A DNA stretch of 64,000 bases from Patagioenas fasciata (lineage: Eukaryota; Chordata; Aves; Columbiformes; Columbidae), in the NCBI RefSeq assembly GCF_037038585.1, contig NC_092520.1:9440501-9504500 (forward strand). Direction: 5' to 3'. The stretch's first letter is position 1; every line of letters begins with the position of its first letter. A program made the position numbers and the translations under genes. Of this stretch, positions 48,550-62,013 are shown piece by piece. The notes beneath the pieces were generated by a model. It was given only the letters and a program-made list of their open reading frames with translations. It had not been told where the DNA came from and made no database searches.

Positions 48550-49639
48550 TCCACAGCTGTTAAGTAGATTACAGCGTTATGGTCTAGACGAGTGGTCTGT
48601 GGGGTGTGTGGGGAACTGGCTGACAGGCTGTACCCAGAGGGTGGTGGTAAATGGCTCCTTTTCAAACTGGTAACCTGTCATGAGTGGGGTCCCCCCAGGA
48701 TCAATACTGGGCCTGACACTGTTTAACGTCTTTGTAAGTGATCTGGATGATGGGATCAAGTGTTCCTTGAGGAAGTTTGCCAATGACACCAAACTGAGTG
48801 GGGAAGTGGACACTTCAGGGACAGCCACCAGGTAGGGAGACCTGGATATGCTGGAAGAGTGAGTTAACAGGAACATTATGAAATTCTGCAAGGACAAGTG
48901 TAAGGTCTTGCACCTGGGAAAACATAATCCAGGAGTGCAGCACAGACTGGGATCTACCCAGCTGGGGAGCAGCTCAGTGGAAAGAGACCTGGGGGTCCTG
49001 GTGGACAACAAGCTCCAAATGAGTGACCAGTGTGCTGCTGTGGCAAAAAAAGCCAGTGGGACAATGAGCTGCATTAGCACGGGCAACACCAGTGGAGACG
49101 AAGTCATTATCCCATTCTACTCAGGGTTTATCAGGCCACACCTGGAACACTGTATTTGGTTTTGGTCCCTGCTATACAAAAATGATGTGGACAGTCTGGA
49201 GGGGGTCCAGAGAAGGACCACAAGGATGATCAGAGGACTGCGAAGCCTCTGAGAGAACTGGGCTTGTTCAGCCTTGAGAAAAGAAGACATAGGGGAGACC
49301 TCATCACCATGTTACAGTATTTAAGGGTGGCTACAAAGAAGATGGAGACTCCCTTTTTACAAGGTGTCACATGGAAAAAGTGAGGGGTAATGTGTACAAA
49401 TTACTCCTGGGGAGATTCTGACTGGACACAAGAGGGAAATTTTTCACCATGAGAACAATCAGCCATTGGAATAATCTCCGCAGAAAAGGGGTGGGTTCCT
49501 CAACGTTGGACACTTTTAGGATTAAATTGGACAAGGTCCTGGGCCATCTTGTCTAGACTATGTTTTTGCCAAGAAGGGTTGGACCAGATGATCCTAGAGT
49601 TACTTTCCAACCTAGGATTTGATGATTCTGTGATTCTAA
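48550..49639 (+). mobile_element. CR1 LINE copy retaining the reverse transcriptase C-terminal half (dead)
   Basis: The longest CR1 copy here, about 1.09 kb. A single reading frame from about 48550 to 49252 encodes the CR1 ORF2 reverse transcriptase: [70 protein letters not shown]. Three in-frame stops (48671, 48833, 48860) interrupt it, and the catalytic FADD motif reads FAND (48776-48787), so it is inactive. Past 49252 the 3' UTR follows and ends ATTTGATGATTCTGTGATTCT. Frame is kept without shifts over about 700 bases, so decay has been mainly by substitution. Confidence 0.96.
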
Positions 49640-51406
49640 TAAATGTCTCAAGGTCAGTCTTTCACCTGACAGAAATCAGCTCTTCGGTTAACCTATCAGT
49701 GACACAGATAAACAGAGCTACTGAAATACATAGAGATTTAAGAGGCAAAACACAATATACAGCTTTGACTTAGCAAGATAAACATATCAGCTCCAAGCAT
49801 AAATACTGCTGATCAATTGCAGGTGGAATCTGAATAAAAATAATGGAATTCATCCATGCAATGATATCCAGGTCTGAATGCAGAGCTTCACTGCTTTTTG
49901 TTGGCCCTCTCCCAGCATAACAATGGTCCTGACTCTTGTATTTCATCTTTGCTGTTGGATCAGGAGCGCTGGGTGCCAAAGGGACACAGATCAGGTCCAA
50001 AACCTGCCTGGAATACAGCGCTGGCATCCCAGTTCTTCAAAAAATGTGAATTGGTTCATTGCACACAGGCAGATTTGTAAAAATAAGAGTTTCTATTTCA
50101 CATTTTCCTCATGGGCATTTCAAATATCTCATTTTCAAGACTTTTTACTGTAAAAACAAAGGCCAGAACTGTTTAGGTTTTGTTTTGAAGGGGAAAAGGA
50201 GAGGCTGGCATAAAAGCAATGTCTCCTGGAGAGGTACCTTTGCAAGAGGGCAAATACTTGGCTCAGTGAATTTTTTAGAGAGAAACAACACACATTTCAA
50301 AGGTAAGTCTCAAACAGGCCATTTCTGGATATTTACCTTTATTTATCTGTACTTCTTTTAATTTGGGAGCTGCACAGCAAACCTCACAACCAGATCTTCC
50401 AAAAAGCTCTTCAGTTCTTATCTCTCCACTTAAGCCAAAATGACCCAAGGAGAACCATTCCACTGATATTTTCTTCTGAACTTCATTTTCTCAGCTGAGA
50501 CCAGGAAAGCATAAAAATGTCTTTTGTCAGAAAGCTTCAAATTCATTTTTTATTTCATCCAGATGTATTTTTTTCCCCACATGTTTCAGTCACTGGATAG
50601 GATGTGTAATTGGAAGAACAGCACTGGCACAGCAAGAATATAAGCTGAGAGTTTTAATAAAAGGTCAGTATAGTTGTAGTTCTGATAGCTGCCCAAAAGT
50701 AGCTTGATTCCATGGAAAATATTAAATGTTTCAACAGCAAAGAAAAAGTGACACATGGACTTTAAAGATCTGTGAGTAACAGGAATGTGAGTACTTGTTG
50801 GCATAGAGCTTAAGATCAGAAGATCAGTTGAAGATCAGGTCAGAAGATCACTAGACCACCTGTTTTGACCCCTGATATAACGCAAGCTGTAGTATATCAT
50901 TCAGATATCTGTATATGGAGAGTAAAGGCTTGTTTTTTTAGAGCTTCAAAAGTGTCCAGTTTGCCTTTACAGTTTCGAAAGATGACAAATTCAGACAGTT
51001 GCCGAAGTGTCCAGTTCTGCGCTCTTTGTCTCTCTTTCCAAGATATAACACTTGGTAGCAACAGTAGATCTCTGGAGCTCCAAGTCCATTATCAAATGTG
51101 AAAGGACAGAAATGTGAAGAAAAATGCAACAAACCAAATGTTATTAGAGAGAATGAAAGACAAATAGTACTGGAATATGTGATCTATAGTAGCGTTTCAT
51201 CAGAAAACTTGCGAAGAAGCTTCCTTATGCCTAGGAAGAGTCAGTTAGGGTTACACAAAGTACAGTATGGAAATTCCCTGGTATTAAGTAGGGGTCTGTT
51301 AGTTGTTATTATTCACTGAATAGCATGTCTCCTCTGCTTTCTGATATTTCTTCTTCATTACAGATATTTCTTACCACTGCTCAGTAAGTTTTCCGATGAG
51401 GTGAGA

Positions 51407-51603
51407 TTAGACTTGTTCTTCAGACCTGCTGGGATCGAGTGTTCTGGCTGGTACTACTCGAGTAGCTTTGCAGCATCCAGAGCAGATGTATTTCAGGAAA
51501 CACAAGTAAGCACTCCCCGATATGATAACGGTGACAATGATAATGACAGTAGCACTAAGAGCTGGTGACACCGTATCCTCCAGAACGGAGTGGTCTCCTC
51601 CTG
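51407..51603 (-). CDS. Candidate terminal exon of an unrecognised single-pass membrane protein (tentative)
   Basis: Read on the minus strand, a pyrimidine tract with acceptor (TTGCCTCCCTTCTCCACAG) is followed by an open phase-1 frame of about 65 codons. It encodes a short polar segment (GGDHSVLEDTVSPALS), a 20-odd-residue hydrophobic helix (ATVIIIVTVIISGSAYLCFL), a cysteine/basic stretch (KYICSGCCKATR) and a short tail ending SRSEEQV, then TAA at 51407-51409. Phase-1 junction, one helix and a short cytoplasmic tail are the usual design of type I membrane protein last exons, and CpG content is locally raised. I do not recognise the family, and no matching ectodomain exon was established upstream. 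A chance ORF remains possible. Confidence 0.3.
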
Positions 51604-54384
51604 CTGTGGAGAAGGGAGGCAATTCCGTGTTCTCTCCTAGTAATGACAGAGTAGTCACAAATCAGAAATTACATCAGGAATTGAGCAAAAAAGCCCCTGT
51701 AACGTTGGTGATACTTAAGAAAAAGGAAAAAAAAAGGCACAAAATAGGACACACTAGCATTCATCTTAGCTATATTTAGACATTTTCAGCATACATGAGA
51801 ATATCTGAGGTAGTTTCTCTCAACTTGTTTGCAAAAAAAAAGCAAGAAACACACTCTTTGAGGGCACAGTCAATTTGCCTAATTTTAGATGACTTTAATA
51901 TGAGACAAATCTCTCCCTCAAAATGCTTTTTTTCTGAAGACTCTAAAGGAAGTTGGAGGGTGAGTAGCTTAGAAACAGATGGCTGTATTTGGTCAAATGA
52001 ATCGTACACACGATGTTTTTTGTTCTTGGAAAAAGGAAAAATAAACCAGCTCTTGAATCTGGTTCTGTGGAAGCATCCTTATGGGTCGCATGGGAAATTA
52101 ACAAAAAAATCAATGCATTTAATATGAGGATAGACTGCTAGAACACCTGAGTCATGAGGTCCTGAAAATGGTTCGGGAGTAATTCTGTTCCTGACATTTA
52201 AGATGTTGTTTGACACAGCTCCATCTTGATTTAGCTTACTCAATTAATTTGGTCTGTCCTTGTCACTGACCCTTACCCTGGGGTCAGACACTTGCTGCAT
52301 ACGAGCAAAAACCTCTGGAACTTTGGACAATCAAGACCTGTCGCTTGGCAAATCCATCGCAGACAAGTGGTATTATTTAACTGTTTGTCTGTTTGTTCAT
52401 TTTCTTGCTGATCAATACATGATTTTCTCTCCAAAACCCTTCTCAAAAATGATTCATTTGTCCAGCAGCACAGACCACGTTACTCTTATCCACTGAGTTG
52501 CTGTTCCGTGTCCCAATCAACGCCAGGTATCCCCTGCTCTACAGTGCAGTCCCCATTACTGTCCTCAGTCAGGAGTCTGCTGAGCATGTTAAATACATGT
52601 GTACTTACCATAGAACCTTCTGCTTGGGTTAAGAGGGTGAGCAGATTGCTCTAAAATCTATGTCTGAACCTACTTTCTGTTCATCTTCCCAGTTCCTGGC
52701 TTATCAACATTCCTTTATAGACAACATTATACGTTAGCATTATTTTTTAATCACTACCATAAAGAGAGCTCGTGCTTGATGCAGCATCCTCACCCCTCTG
52801 CACGTCTGATTTTTGCATGGCGGGTCATATTGTCTCAGCAAAGGTTGGATGATTTTTCAGAACGGGACAGTGCAGAATCCTGTTCTCAAAGCAAAAGCTG
52901 AGACAGGACACACACTCCCTTTTCCCTGGTCATCTTCAACCCCCGGGTTTGTTTCTTTTCCTTTGGCACAGATGATTTTAAAAATATCTCTCTATATATA
53001 GATATTTGCATCCTGCATACCTGTTTTGCTCTGCTGACTCTGTCAGCAAAAAATAATACCAAGCTCTTATATTTTCCATGTGGAATTTCATCTAAGTTCA
53101 AAGGACAGTACACTATCTTTTTCAAAGGAGTTATCCTTATGTACATTTCCCAGGGGAATCTATCAAAATGAGGAAATGGGAGCTTTAAATAGGATTTTCC
53201 TTTGAAAGCTGCACGAAAATCGCCATTTTAATCAAGAGGTTTTCTTTAATAGGGGCCAGATTTTTCCATTCTTCATCTTGTGAGTAGGAACAGCAATTCT
53301 AATGAAAGTTTTTAGAAGTCTGAAATATACTGTGGCTTTTATTGACATTTCTCATCTAAGACTTTTTTTCTCCAGTGCTCAGGCTACTTTAAATGGGAGG
53401 TCTTGAAGCGCAGCCACTACTCCTACTGTGCCGGTATCCCACTGATTTCAAGATCGTACTAATTAAAAGCGCACCTCTGTTATGATGCCAGACAAAACAC
53501 TCCCCAGCAGAGCCAGGCTGTGAGAACAACAGCCTTGATTCTTGCTACACTTAGTATAGTTGTAATTAGCTAAATTTTTTATAATTTCACTGTTACTTTG
53601 TCCTTTCCACCTATTTTGTTCCTTGTTGCCCTTTTGTTTTGCTGTGTATATGAAGTATAAACTCTGTCATAGAAGGACTCATTAAATGGGTGCCCAGTGA
53701 CTCAGAATGAGGAAGGTGAGTCTGTGAATGGGGCAACTTCTTCCTCCTGCAATATAAACAAGCAATAGCTTGAACATTAAGATCAGCCCTCACATTCAAC
53801 TAACTGAGAAAGCAAAGTCAGTGCAAAATGTGAAGCACTGCCAAAGAATTCAGGTAGTAACACAAGGGTGAATGCCACTGAGAGGTATTTGTTTACCTCT
53901 GTACTGTTTTCAGCTGCTCCAAGTATAATACAAGTTCATTTTTCACCGAACCTATCTGTTTGCCTCTGCAACTCAGCAAATATAGGAACATGTGCATGGC
54001 AACACCTCCAAAAGAGGGAATGCAGCTGCCCTGGGATCACGCTCATCTGAGCTGCTGCTGGCACACCAGTCCTCTCTTTCAGTGAATAAATGATATGCTA
54101 ATCACATGCTAACTCTGCCCACACAGATGTGAGCATGGGCCAGAGCTGGTCCCTTTGCAAACGGACAGCACAGAGGGCTGCTCAGCCTTGTCCTTTCTCT
54201 GCTGTATTGACTTTTCCTATTAAGTTACGCTGCCTCCAATTGTAACAGCAGAGAGATATTCAGCTCAGGTACCCATAGTGTTGGTCCTGCTGTTCTTTGT
54301 CAGCAAAGTGACCCACCAAGGGAGCGAAAAGGGCAAGTCCCGTGGTCAGGGATGGGGAGAAAGACTGTGCAGGAGAGGGAAAGA

Positions 54385-54857
54385 TGTTGACCTGTTGGAG
54401 AGGGGCCAGAGGAGCCACAGAAATGGTCAGAGGCTGGAACAGCTCTGATGGGAGGACAGGCTGGGAGAGTTCGGGTTGTTCAACCTGGAGAAGAGAAGGC
54501 TCTGGAGAGACCTTTCTGTGGCCTTTCAGTACTTAAAAGGGGCCTGTAAGAAAGATGGGGACAGACTTTTTAGCAGGACCTGTTGTGGCAGGACAAGGTG
54601 TGATGGTTTCAAACTAAAGGAGGGGAGATTCAGGCCAGACATAAGGAAGAAATTTTTGACACTGAGGGTGGTGAAACCCTGTCCCAGGTTGGCCAGAGAG
54701 GTGGTGGATGCCCCATCCCTGGAGACATCCCAGGCCAGGCTGGATGGGGCTCTGAGCAACCTGATCTGGTGAAGATGTCCCTGCTCATGGCAGGGGTGGC
54801 ACTGGGTGAGCTTTGAAGGTCCCTTCCAACCCAAACTGTTCTATGATTCTATGATCT
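54385..54857 (+). mobile_element. CR1 LINE 3' fragment
   Basis: Begins 'gacctgttggagaggggcca', goes through 'ctggagaagagaaggctctg' and 'ggagacatcccaggccaggc', and ends TTCTATGATTCTATGAT. About 470 bp; closely related to the copy at 32365 and among the better preserved ones. Confidence 0.94.
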
Positions 54858-55784
54858 CTGCACCTCAGGCTTCACTTGTGAAGTAAGCTCCAGCAATGTG
54901 TCCTCACACTCAAAGACCCTCATAACTCTGTTCTGTCTAGCCAACTTTTGTCCCTCATCAAGTTGCTTCTGATAAAGCAAACTTTATGTTTATATTTCCC
55001 ATGATCCTATTTACACTTTACATTTCACTCACCCTTAAACTTATAATATTTTTCTCTTTGAAATCCCTCTTGAAGACCAAATTCTCTCCTATTTTGTAAG
55101 AAGTCAGCCAGCACATACTGGATGGAGAGGAGGAAAGTCCTGTTTTGTGTGCAGTATTTAAAACTGAAGTTTCCACAAATGTCCTGATTTACCCATCTTA
55201 TCCTGTAGCTGAATAAAACCAACCTGCTCTAACATCGTCGGAAAAACAGGCCTTTCACATACATTGTGTTGTGTGTGCTTTGACTGTCTTCTTCTCGCCT
55301 GCTAAAATTCTGCTGTTTGCCTTCTCACACTATGGTCCAGAGTTCATCAGCTTGGCTACTTTCACTCCCTGTAGGGGCCAGACAGTGGGAAGAGGAGGTG
55401 GAATCCAGGAAAAGACTGTGCAAATTCATCCTTCAGCATAAAACACAATGTCTTACACCATGGAAATGCCAGATGCACCTTATTTGTTAGATAAAATGAG
55501 ATATAGACCCTAACGTTGCATGTTTCTACAACAGTTTGTCGGATAATTCAGTCAGTTTCATCAGTTCAGAATTTTATTTCTTCGACAGTTTTTGTAGTAC
55601 TTCAAATTGTTATGATGGGAATGTGTAAGAAAAGGAGAAATAAGGCTAGAAACTGAGAAAGCATAGATATGGAAAACCCACCAGACTCATTTTGCAGGTG
55701 TATACTTGTCTTTCAGATGGGAATCGTTTTACTTGTTGAGACAACTTGGGAAGAATGGCAGTTCAAATAATAGATTGGCTGAAT

Positions 55785-55883
55785 GTGCATACAAAGATAC
55801 TGCTATATTTGCATATATTTTGACCTATGTGCTTATGCATATGAAGATACTGCTATATTTGTATATATTTTGACCTATGTGCT
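55785..55883. repeat. 50-bp tandem duplication (two copies)
   Basis: AAGATACTGCTATATTTGCA at 55794 recurs at 55844 with one C/T difference, and the following TATATTTTGACCTATGTGCT is identical in both. The period is 50 bases and the match extends a little upstream (TGCATAC versus TGCATAT). About two copies in total. Confidence 0.93.
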
Positions 55884-57118
55884 CAACCCAGGACTGCAGA
55901 TTTTCTACGTTTTTCTGTTTGAAGACAAATGTACCATGCAAATTGAATGTTTTTTGTTTGGAAACCTTTCGGTACACAAAGAATATATGCAAACTCCTAC
56001 TTCACTGTATAAGCAGAAACAAAGCATTCTATCAGCAGTTGTTCAAATTCAAGACAATCAAATGCATTTGTTCAAAAAAACAAGTACTCGGCCCATGAGA
56101 AGTCTGGCTTCCAGCTGCAGGCTCAGGTCAGGTTCACTGCTGCTCCTTTCCTCTCTGCTTTCCTTTTCCTTTGGGACTGTAGCTCTACAAATCAGACCCA
56201 GAACACAGATTGTGTTCATGCCAAGCCTTTCCTTGTGGTGATATTCACATGGTGCTGGCACAGACCGGAGCTCTGGAGTGGGGTGAGTATCAAGTAAGGT
56301 ACAAATAACATACATCACTCAGCTGCATACTGTGATAGACTCAGACGTCCTTTGAGGACAGGCAGATGTCTTTAGACCTGGACCACCACCTTCTTGAGTC
56401 TTACCATAAACAATGTTCGAATGTATTCTCCTAACTAAAGAGATGGGGTTTGCAGCTCTCTGGCGTTCCCCAGACTGGGAGAGGCTGAAGAAAGGAAACC
56501 CTGGGAGATGGTAAATGTCTGCGAGGTCTGGCTGTGGTGTGGGACTGAACTAGCAGGTTTGTATGCCCAAAGGAATGGGATGTGTGTCAAGTGAAACCGG
56601 ACAACTACATTTTACTATAAATAATGTGATTTTTCATTACTGGGATGTAAGCTTCAGGAGATCTTTAAGGATACACAAAGTCCTTTCAAAATTCCTCTGG
56701 TGCTAAGCAGGAACACACAGGCTACAGTATGTTCTTTACTCAGATGTGATGATGTGAAAACTGAGAATGATCTCCCCATCAAACGAACCAAAGGTATATG
56801 GCCATGGAGGATACATACCAAGACCATGTGGCTCCTTGCAAAACCTCCTGTGTGCCTCCCAGCCCTCTTCCCACACAAAAGGCCTACAATCCTCCCATCT
56901 CCTTGTGCAAGGTAGATTTGATGCTTAGGTATTCCTGGCTGGTAATCAACACTGTAATTTCTTCTGTCACAAAGCTATATGCCAAGAACATCTCACTAGA
57001 TCAGGCAATTAGCAGTAAAGTCTCCAGCTGTTCTCAAAGCTCCCTGCCTGCAATTTTCTCTCTCCAGCCTTGCAATTCACCCTGAAGCTCCTCGGAGCCA
57101 AACACAGCCACCTGTTCA

Positions 57119-57329
57119 TCAAATCCTGCACAGCAGCATGAACCCGCTTCTTGGCCTGTGGAGATGCCTGTGCTCAGTCATTAATAGTTTCACAATGCCC
57201 ATGATCTGTAAGAATGTACCACAGGAGAAAAACACAATAACTTCAGGTAGCAGATTGCCCAGAACTCCTTCATCCCATCTGGTTAGCAGAAGTCGTCTCT
57301 CTATGTATCTCCATTGGGTGCAAGATGTC
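57119..57329 (-). other. Candidate exon start after a strong acceptor (minus strand)
   Basis: A long pyrimidine tract followed by CTTTATGTCTGTAG marks a textbook acceptor at 57330-57332. One frame then remains open for about 70 codons (TSCTQWRYIERRLLLTRW near its start), with no family resemblance. No clear donor was found, so the left boundary is simply where the frame closes. Confidence 0.15.
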
Positions 57330-58480
57330 CTACAGACATAAAGACAGAAAAGAAAAAAATAAGGTTTCTGTCCCAGATGTGAATCAGCTGGATCTGGGAG
57401 AATGAACACAACACTCTGGAAAGTAAGAGATATGATCAAGTGAGAGCAGAAACAAAGAAGGGGAAGAAAAGTCTGGAGATATTTGAGGAAGAAGTACCAA
57501 GAAGTGTTTGTGGAACACAGATATAAGCGTAGGCCCCATGTACTATCAGGCTGCTGGTGCTAATGCTAAGGAAATACAACAGGATTTAGCTGCACTGTGC
57601 CACTATTAGTGATTTGTATCTAAGCACATCACTGCAGAAGCAGCACATGGGTTCGTCACTCCAATTAGCACTGAAATGCAAATTTAGACCCCTCACCCTG
57701 ACTATCGTACAAACCTTTGCCTTTTACTCAAGAGAGCAAAATCTAAAGCTTTCAGGAAAAAATGTTAAACTTCTTATCCCAATTGCGTATTTCTCATAGT
57801 GCTTGTATTGTGCAAGAAGATCTATGAAGCATTTTTATGTTGGAGCCTGATACCCTGTTGGTTTCCAGATGGTGCTGTATAAGACTGAGAATCCACAGCT
57901 GTTAAAGAAGTAACAGGAAAAATAGTAGCCCCTCCATGTATTTAGATGAAGAGGAATTTTATCATAACCGCAATAAAGTTGCTACAGCTTTATAGTCGTG
58001 AAAAGCATTACTGCGTTTCAATGGCTGGAAGGTAGACACCAAAGGATGCCAGGACAAACACTGCACAGCAATGGTGATTTTCCTGCCCTTTCTCTGTGGC
58101 CATCGGTGACACAAGAGCTCTCATTCCCATGGAGCCAGTCCAGGATATTCAGAAACCCAGAAATAGAGCTTAATGCTTTATTTTTCAAATCTGAACCAAG
58201 GAGAATGTGAAAATCTCAGGAAGCAGCCGTGCTTTTGAATGAAGCTCTGTGTATTTCCTCTCACAAGTTATGGCTTTCAGCAACTGAAGAAAATGACTTG
58301 ATGTATCTTCAGAGCAACAGTAACCTCCATGAAATATCTCTTTAAACTTCATATTACTAACTGGAGGAATGAACCTGCCTTCTTCACGGCCGAAAAAGAA
58401 TCTCTTTCCGAAGGAGAACTGGATACAAACGAAATGGACCGTCCAAATATGTCTTACTTACCCAAGATTCTAGTCTAATT

Positions 58481-58514
58481 CTTTTTTTTCTTTTTTCTTT
58501 TTTTTTTTTTTTTT
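58481..58514. repeat. Poly-pyrimidine (T-rich) tract
   Basis: About 34 bases, T with three C. No gene-like body is attached on either strand. Confidence 0.85.
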
Positions 58515-58653
58515 AAGGGTTTCTATAAATTAAATGAGAATTCAATGTAGGAGCAGAGCAGTTATCTTTGTAGAGCATGAGTTTGCTGCTTTTTGCCATT
58601 TGGCTCCATCTTCAGGTTTAAGATCAAATTCTACTTGCAATAGGATTACTTAC

Positions 58654-58791
58654 GCTCAAGCAGGCTGCAACGGTAGAATGATCATTACAGACATAAGTAC
58701 CAGGCAGATTTGCCAGTTCCAAAAGACCAAGTAGCACCAGGAAAGCCTGAGCTCTGCAGGGTCATTCATGGGGCTGTGGATAAGCAGAAAC
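58654..58791 (-). other. Candidate internal exon with strong splice sites (minus strand)
   Basis: On the minus strand the acceptor TTTCTGTGTCCTCAG and the donor GAGC|GTAAGTAA bracket 138 bases. A second acceptor, CTGCTTATCCACAG, would give a 120-base version. Only one frame is open, with a hydrophobic peptide (starting MNDPAELRLSWCYLVFW in the shorter form), and it stops 5 bases before the donor. A non-coding RNA or 5' UTR exon is therefore more likely than a protein-coding one. Confidence 0.2.
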
Positions 58792-59093
58792 CTGAGGACA
58801 CAGAAAGTCACAACCAGTTTCCAGCTTGCATGACCCCACACTCAACTAAACGTACTGAAGAGAAACAGAGGAATCCTCATTGAAGGTAAGAGAGTGAAAG
58901 GTACGGCTGCATGGATCAGGAGCAACAGTCAATCATTACATCATTTTTTGGTGCTCCTGGTGCAGTTTGAAAAATAAATGTTATTCATCAATAAGCTGTG
59001 CAGTCAACTGAATTCAAGCTTTACCAAAACACAGCTAATTGCAAATTTTCAAAATCCATGACATCAGTCCAGAATTTTATGGTGTTTTAAAGT

Positions 59094-59180
59094 AAAAAAA
59101 AAAAAAAAAAGAATTTCAAGATTGTTTGGGTTTGGTTTTATTTTTGTTTTAGTTTGATTTTTGTTTTGTTTTTTTTTTCT
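59094..59180. repeat. Poly-A tract followed by a T/G-rich low-complexity stretch
   Basis: About 17 A (59094-59110), then roughly 70 bases dominated by GTTTT/GTTTG units. Simple sequence only. Confidence 0.8.
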
Positions 59181-62013
59181 TCACGGCCTATTTTTACTTC
59201 TTCATGAAACTGAAATTTCAGCGTTTTCAAACTTTTTTTCTGTTTTTTTCAGAGCCAAGGACCCAGGTATAAAACAGGGAAGCTCAGATTGTCATGTAGT
59301 CTTATCAGTCCAGCACCGAGGGCTTCAAAAAGGCACCATATTTCACAAGGTGCTTAGAGCAAGTCTGACTGCCATCCCTCTCTGACTCTTGCCTTTTACA
59401 TTTTTGTTTTGCTACCGAAGCAAACATGAACTGCCTGGAAAATCTTGTTTCCCATCAGCTGCCACCTGAGCAGAAAATATTGCTAATTTTGCATTTTATG
59501 AAATAAGGTTATTTAAACAGCTTGAATCCTCAAGTTAAAATTGCTAAGCCACCTAGTGATAATGTATTTGTTTATTTGGTCCTTCTGCAGTGCTCATCTG
59601 AAAGCCTATAATTAAGCATGTTAATATCAATGCTCAGTAATATATGCATTTTTCCAAAAGCAGTGTAGTGAGATAGTTTCAGTGTCTTATCCATGGGGCA
59701 TTTTCAGGGGAGTTAGCCACATTTAGAGCAAAAAGGCACACTGTGTTCTGCTCCCAGCTGATGGGATATGGGCTGATGTGTCTCACTCCTCTCTCTGTGT
59801 GAGATGCTACAACCTACAGCAGATGTACAGACATACGAGGCTGATGTCTTGCACTGTGTTGTTGGGCCCACCAAACGCAGATGACAACCAGCAGGCACTC
59901 TATAGCTACTAGATTTGACATTATTTGCATTCCAACACAAAGATGTCCATCTTTGACCCATATCTCCAGGAATGAAGAGTTGCCTCGAGAAGCAAATTTG
60001 AAGAGCACAAGCCTCCCACGGTTGTTTTACAACCTTCCCTTTCTTTTCAGCTTTTCTTTTTATTTTTTGATGCTATAGACAAATTGCTATTATTTTTACA
60101 AACCCACACATCTGTACTGGGAAATGAGCAGATACCAGAAGATTAATTTCCATATAACTGCTCAAACTCAACAGAGGGGACAGAACTGGGTTCACGCCAA
60201 AGTCTAGAATCCCAGAACTGACATGAACAACAGTATTTTTTCATCTTGTTCTTGAAATAAATTATTTTGTCAGAGTCCTACCCTTTTTATCCCCTAAGAA
60301 AATAAACAACTAAAGTGACTCATGAAGTCAATTGTTGTTATATTTGGTTTCTGTTAAAAGATGTGGAGACAACCCACCTTTTAGCACTCAAAGCAAAAAG
60401 AACATGAGAAATGCTGGCTGCATGCCTTCCTACAGTCTGCTTTTGCATTCTTCCATCTTCTCTAAAAGTTACCAGCAAATAAGAGATAACACAGGTGCAC
60501 ATATCTGTCCTTACACCTTCATCACTACCACAGAAATAAAAAGTTTTAATTTCAGAAACTCTTGTGTTATGTATTACAGGACATATATAACATAAGCACA
60601 ACATCTACGTAGTCCACAGCCGCAGAGAACACAACCACGATGTCTTGTACTCGGGACGGCTTTCAGCTCTTCAGTCTAGTTTCAAATTGCCAAACCTTTC
60701 CAATTATGCATTCCATATAATAATCATTCTGCTTAGCTTAGCAAGCAAAGTAGTTTGCTAATAAAGTTCATTGTACTTTTTCTACTATTCTGAGCTTGTA
60801 AGTTTATGCGCCAAAGCATTCAATGCAAGGAAAGAAGAAACGCCCTTTGCGTTGAACTTTTGTATCAACAAACTGTGCTTCCCTAAATGTGACCCTCAGT
60901 TCACACGCTGCCTCTACTCCAGAGCCACTGATATTTTGCTGCCTTTTGCATAGTGTCCTTGTGTTTCAGATAGGAGTTGAAACTCTGCTGAAGTGACTGT
61001 CCAGGCTGTTTAGCAGGACATAAAACTAGTTTTCATTCTTTAAAATCTCTGTCTTATCTCAGATATTCTTTACCTAAATTGGAGTGCACTGGAGTGTGAA
61101 TACTAACTTACCTCCTCATATTCCATAAGGACTTGCTTCTGTCTTCATTTAGCCTGTGTTATGAAGTTTGGATCCAAAGTGAAACCTTATTTTAGGTGAG
61201 GTTTTGGACCACTCTTAGAGCTTTGAGTCTGAGTCAGATTCAAGCTAGTCAGGAAATTGTGCCCTATCTCATTTATTTGTCCTGCAAAACTGTAGAAATT
61301 ATAAGGTATTGTCTAATTTTGCCAGATGAGTGCCACTGAAAATGACTGACTTCCCTCACAAAATTGATTTTATGAGATCTCCACCACATGGATTTTATTG
61401 GCTGGACTATGAACTTCCAAAAGGAGTCTGGCTCCTTACATTTCCTTGAGTTTTAGTCATCCAAGTTATTAAAGAAGCCTAAGAAGAAAACATATTTTTA
61501 AATTATAACATTTATCTTGGGGATGTTCCTTGTGATTACAGTTTTTTGTAAGTTTACTGTGCTTATTTTTGTAGATTAAGAAGCTTTCTGGTCCACTGGA
61601 ATAGAAAGTATTTGGAAAAAAAAATGAGTGTAATGGAACTTCTAATGATCCAAATAGATACAATAATTCCCCTTGATTTATTGTCTCTATGAATAGCCTT
61701 TCTTGTAAAACAAGTAGCAGCTCTAATTCCTCCAAGTCACTGGCAAAGAATTCATCCTGGATCACAGGGTAATAAAATAGTTGGAGGATTTAGACACTTA
61801 CCAGCGGTCAAAATGCCAAGAGGAGCCCTGGTGCCAACTGCACCGAGATGCAGCTCTGCTGGTACTTACTGGCACATCTGCTGCAGAAGTCCTGGGAGAT
61901 GACAGCTGACAGTCCTCCAGAGACCAGGAAAGAGGCTTGTGCCCTTTTTTACTGCTGAGTTAACAAAATAAGTGGTCTAGTTGGTAAACACAGCCTTTGG
62001 CTCTAAACACAGG

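Noticed and set aside
58481-58514. T-rich tract as the poly-A tail of a minus-strand retrocopy
   Set aside because: The adjacent minus-strand sequence shows no recognisable gene body or target-site duplication, so it is listed only as a simple repeat.
61469-61765. 98-codon minus-strand frame beginning DEFFASDLEELELLLVLQ
   Set aside because: The first 40 residues look protein-like and a weak acceptor precedes them, but no family could be recognised and the rest is AT-rich noise.
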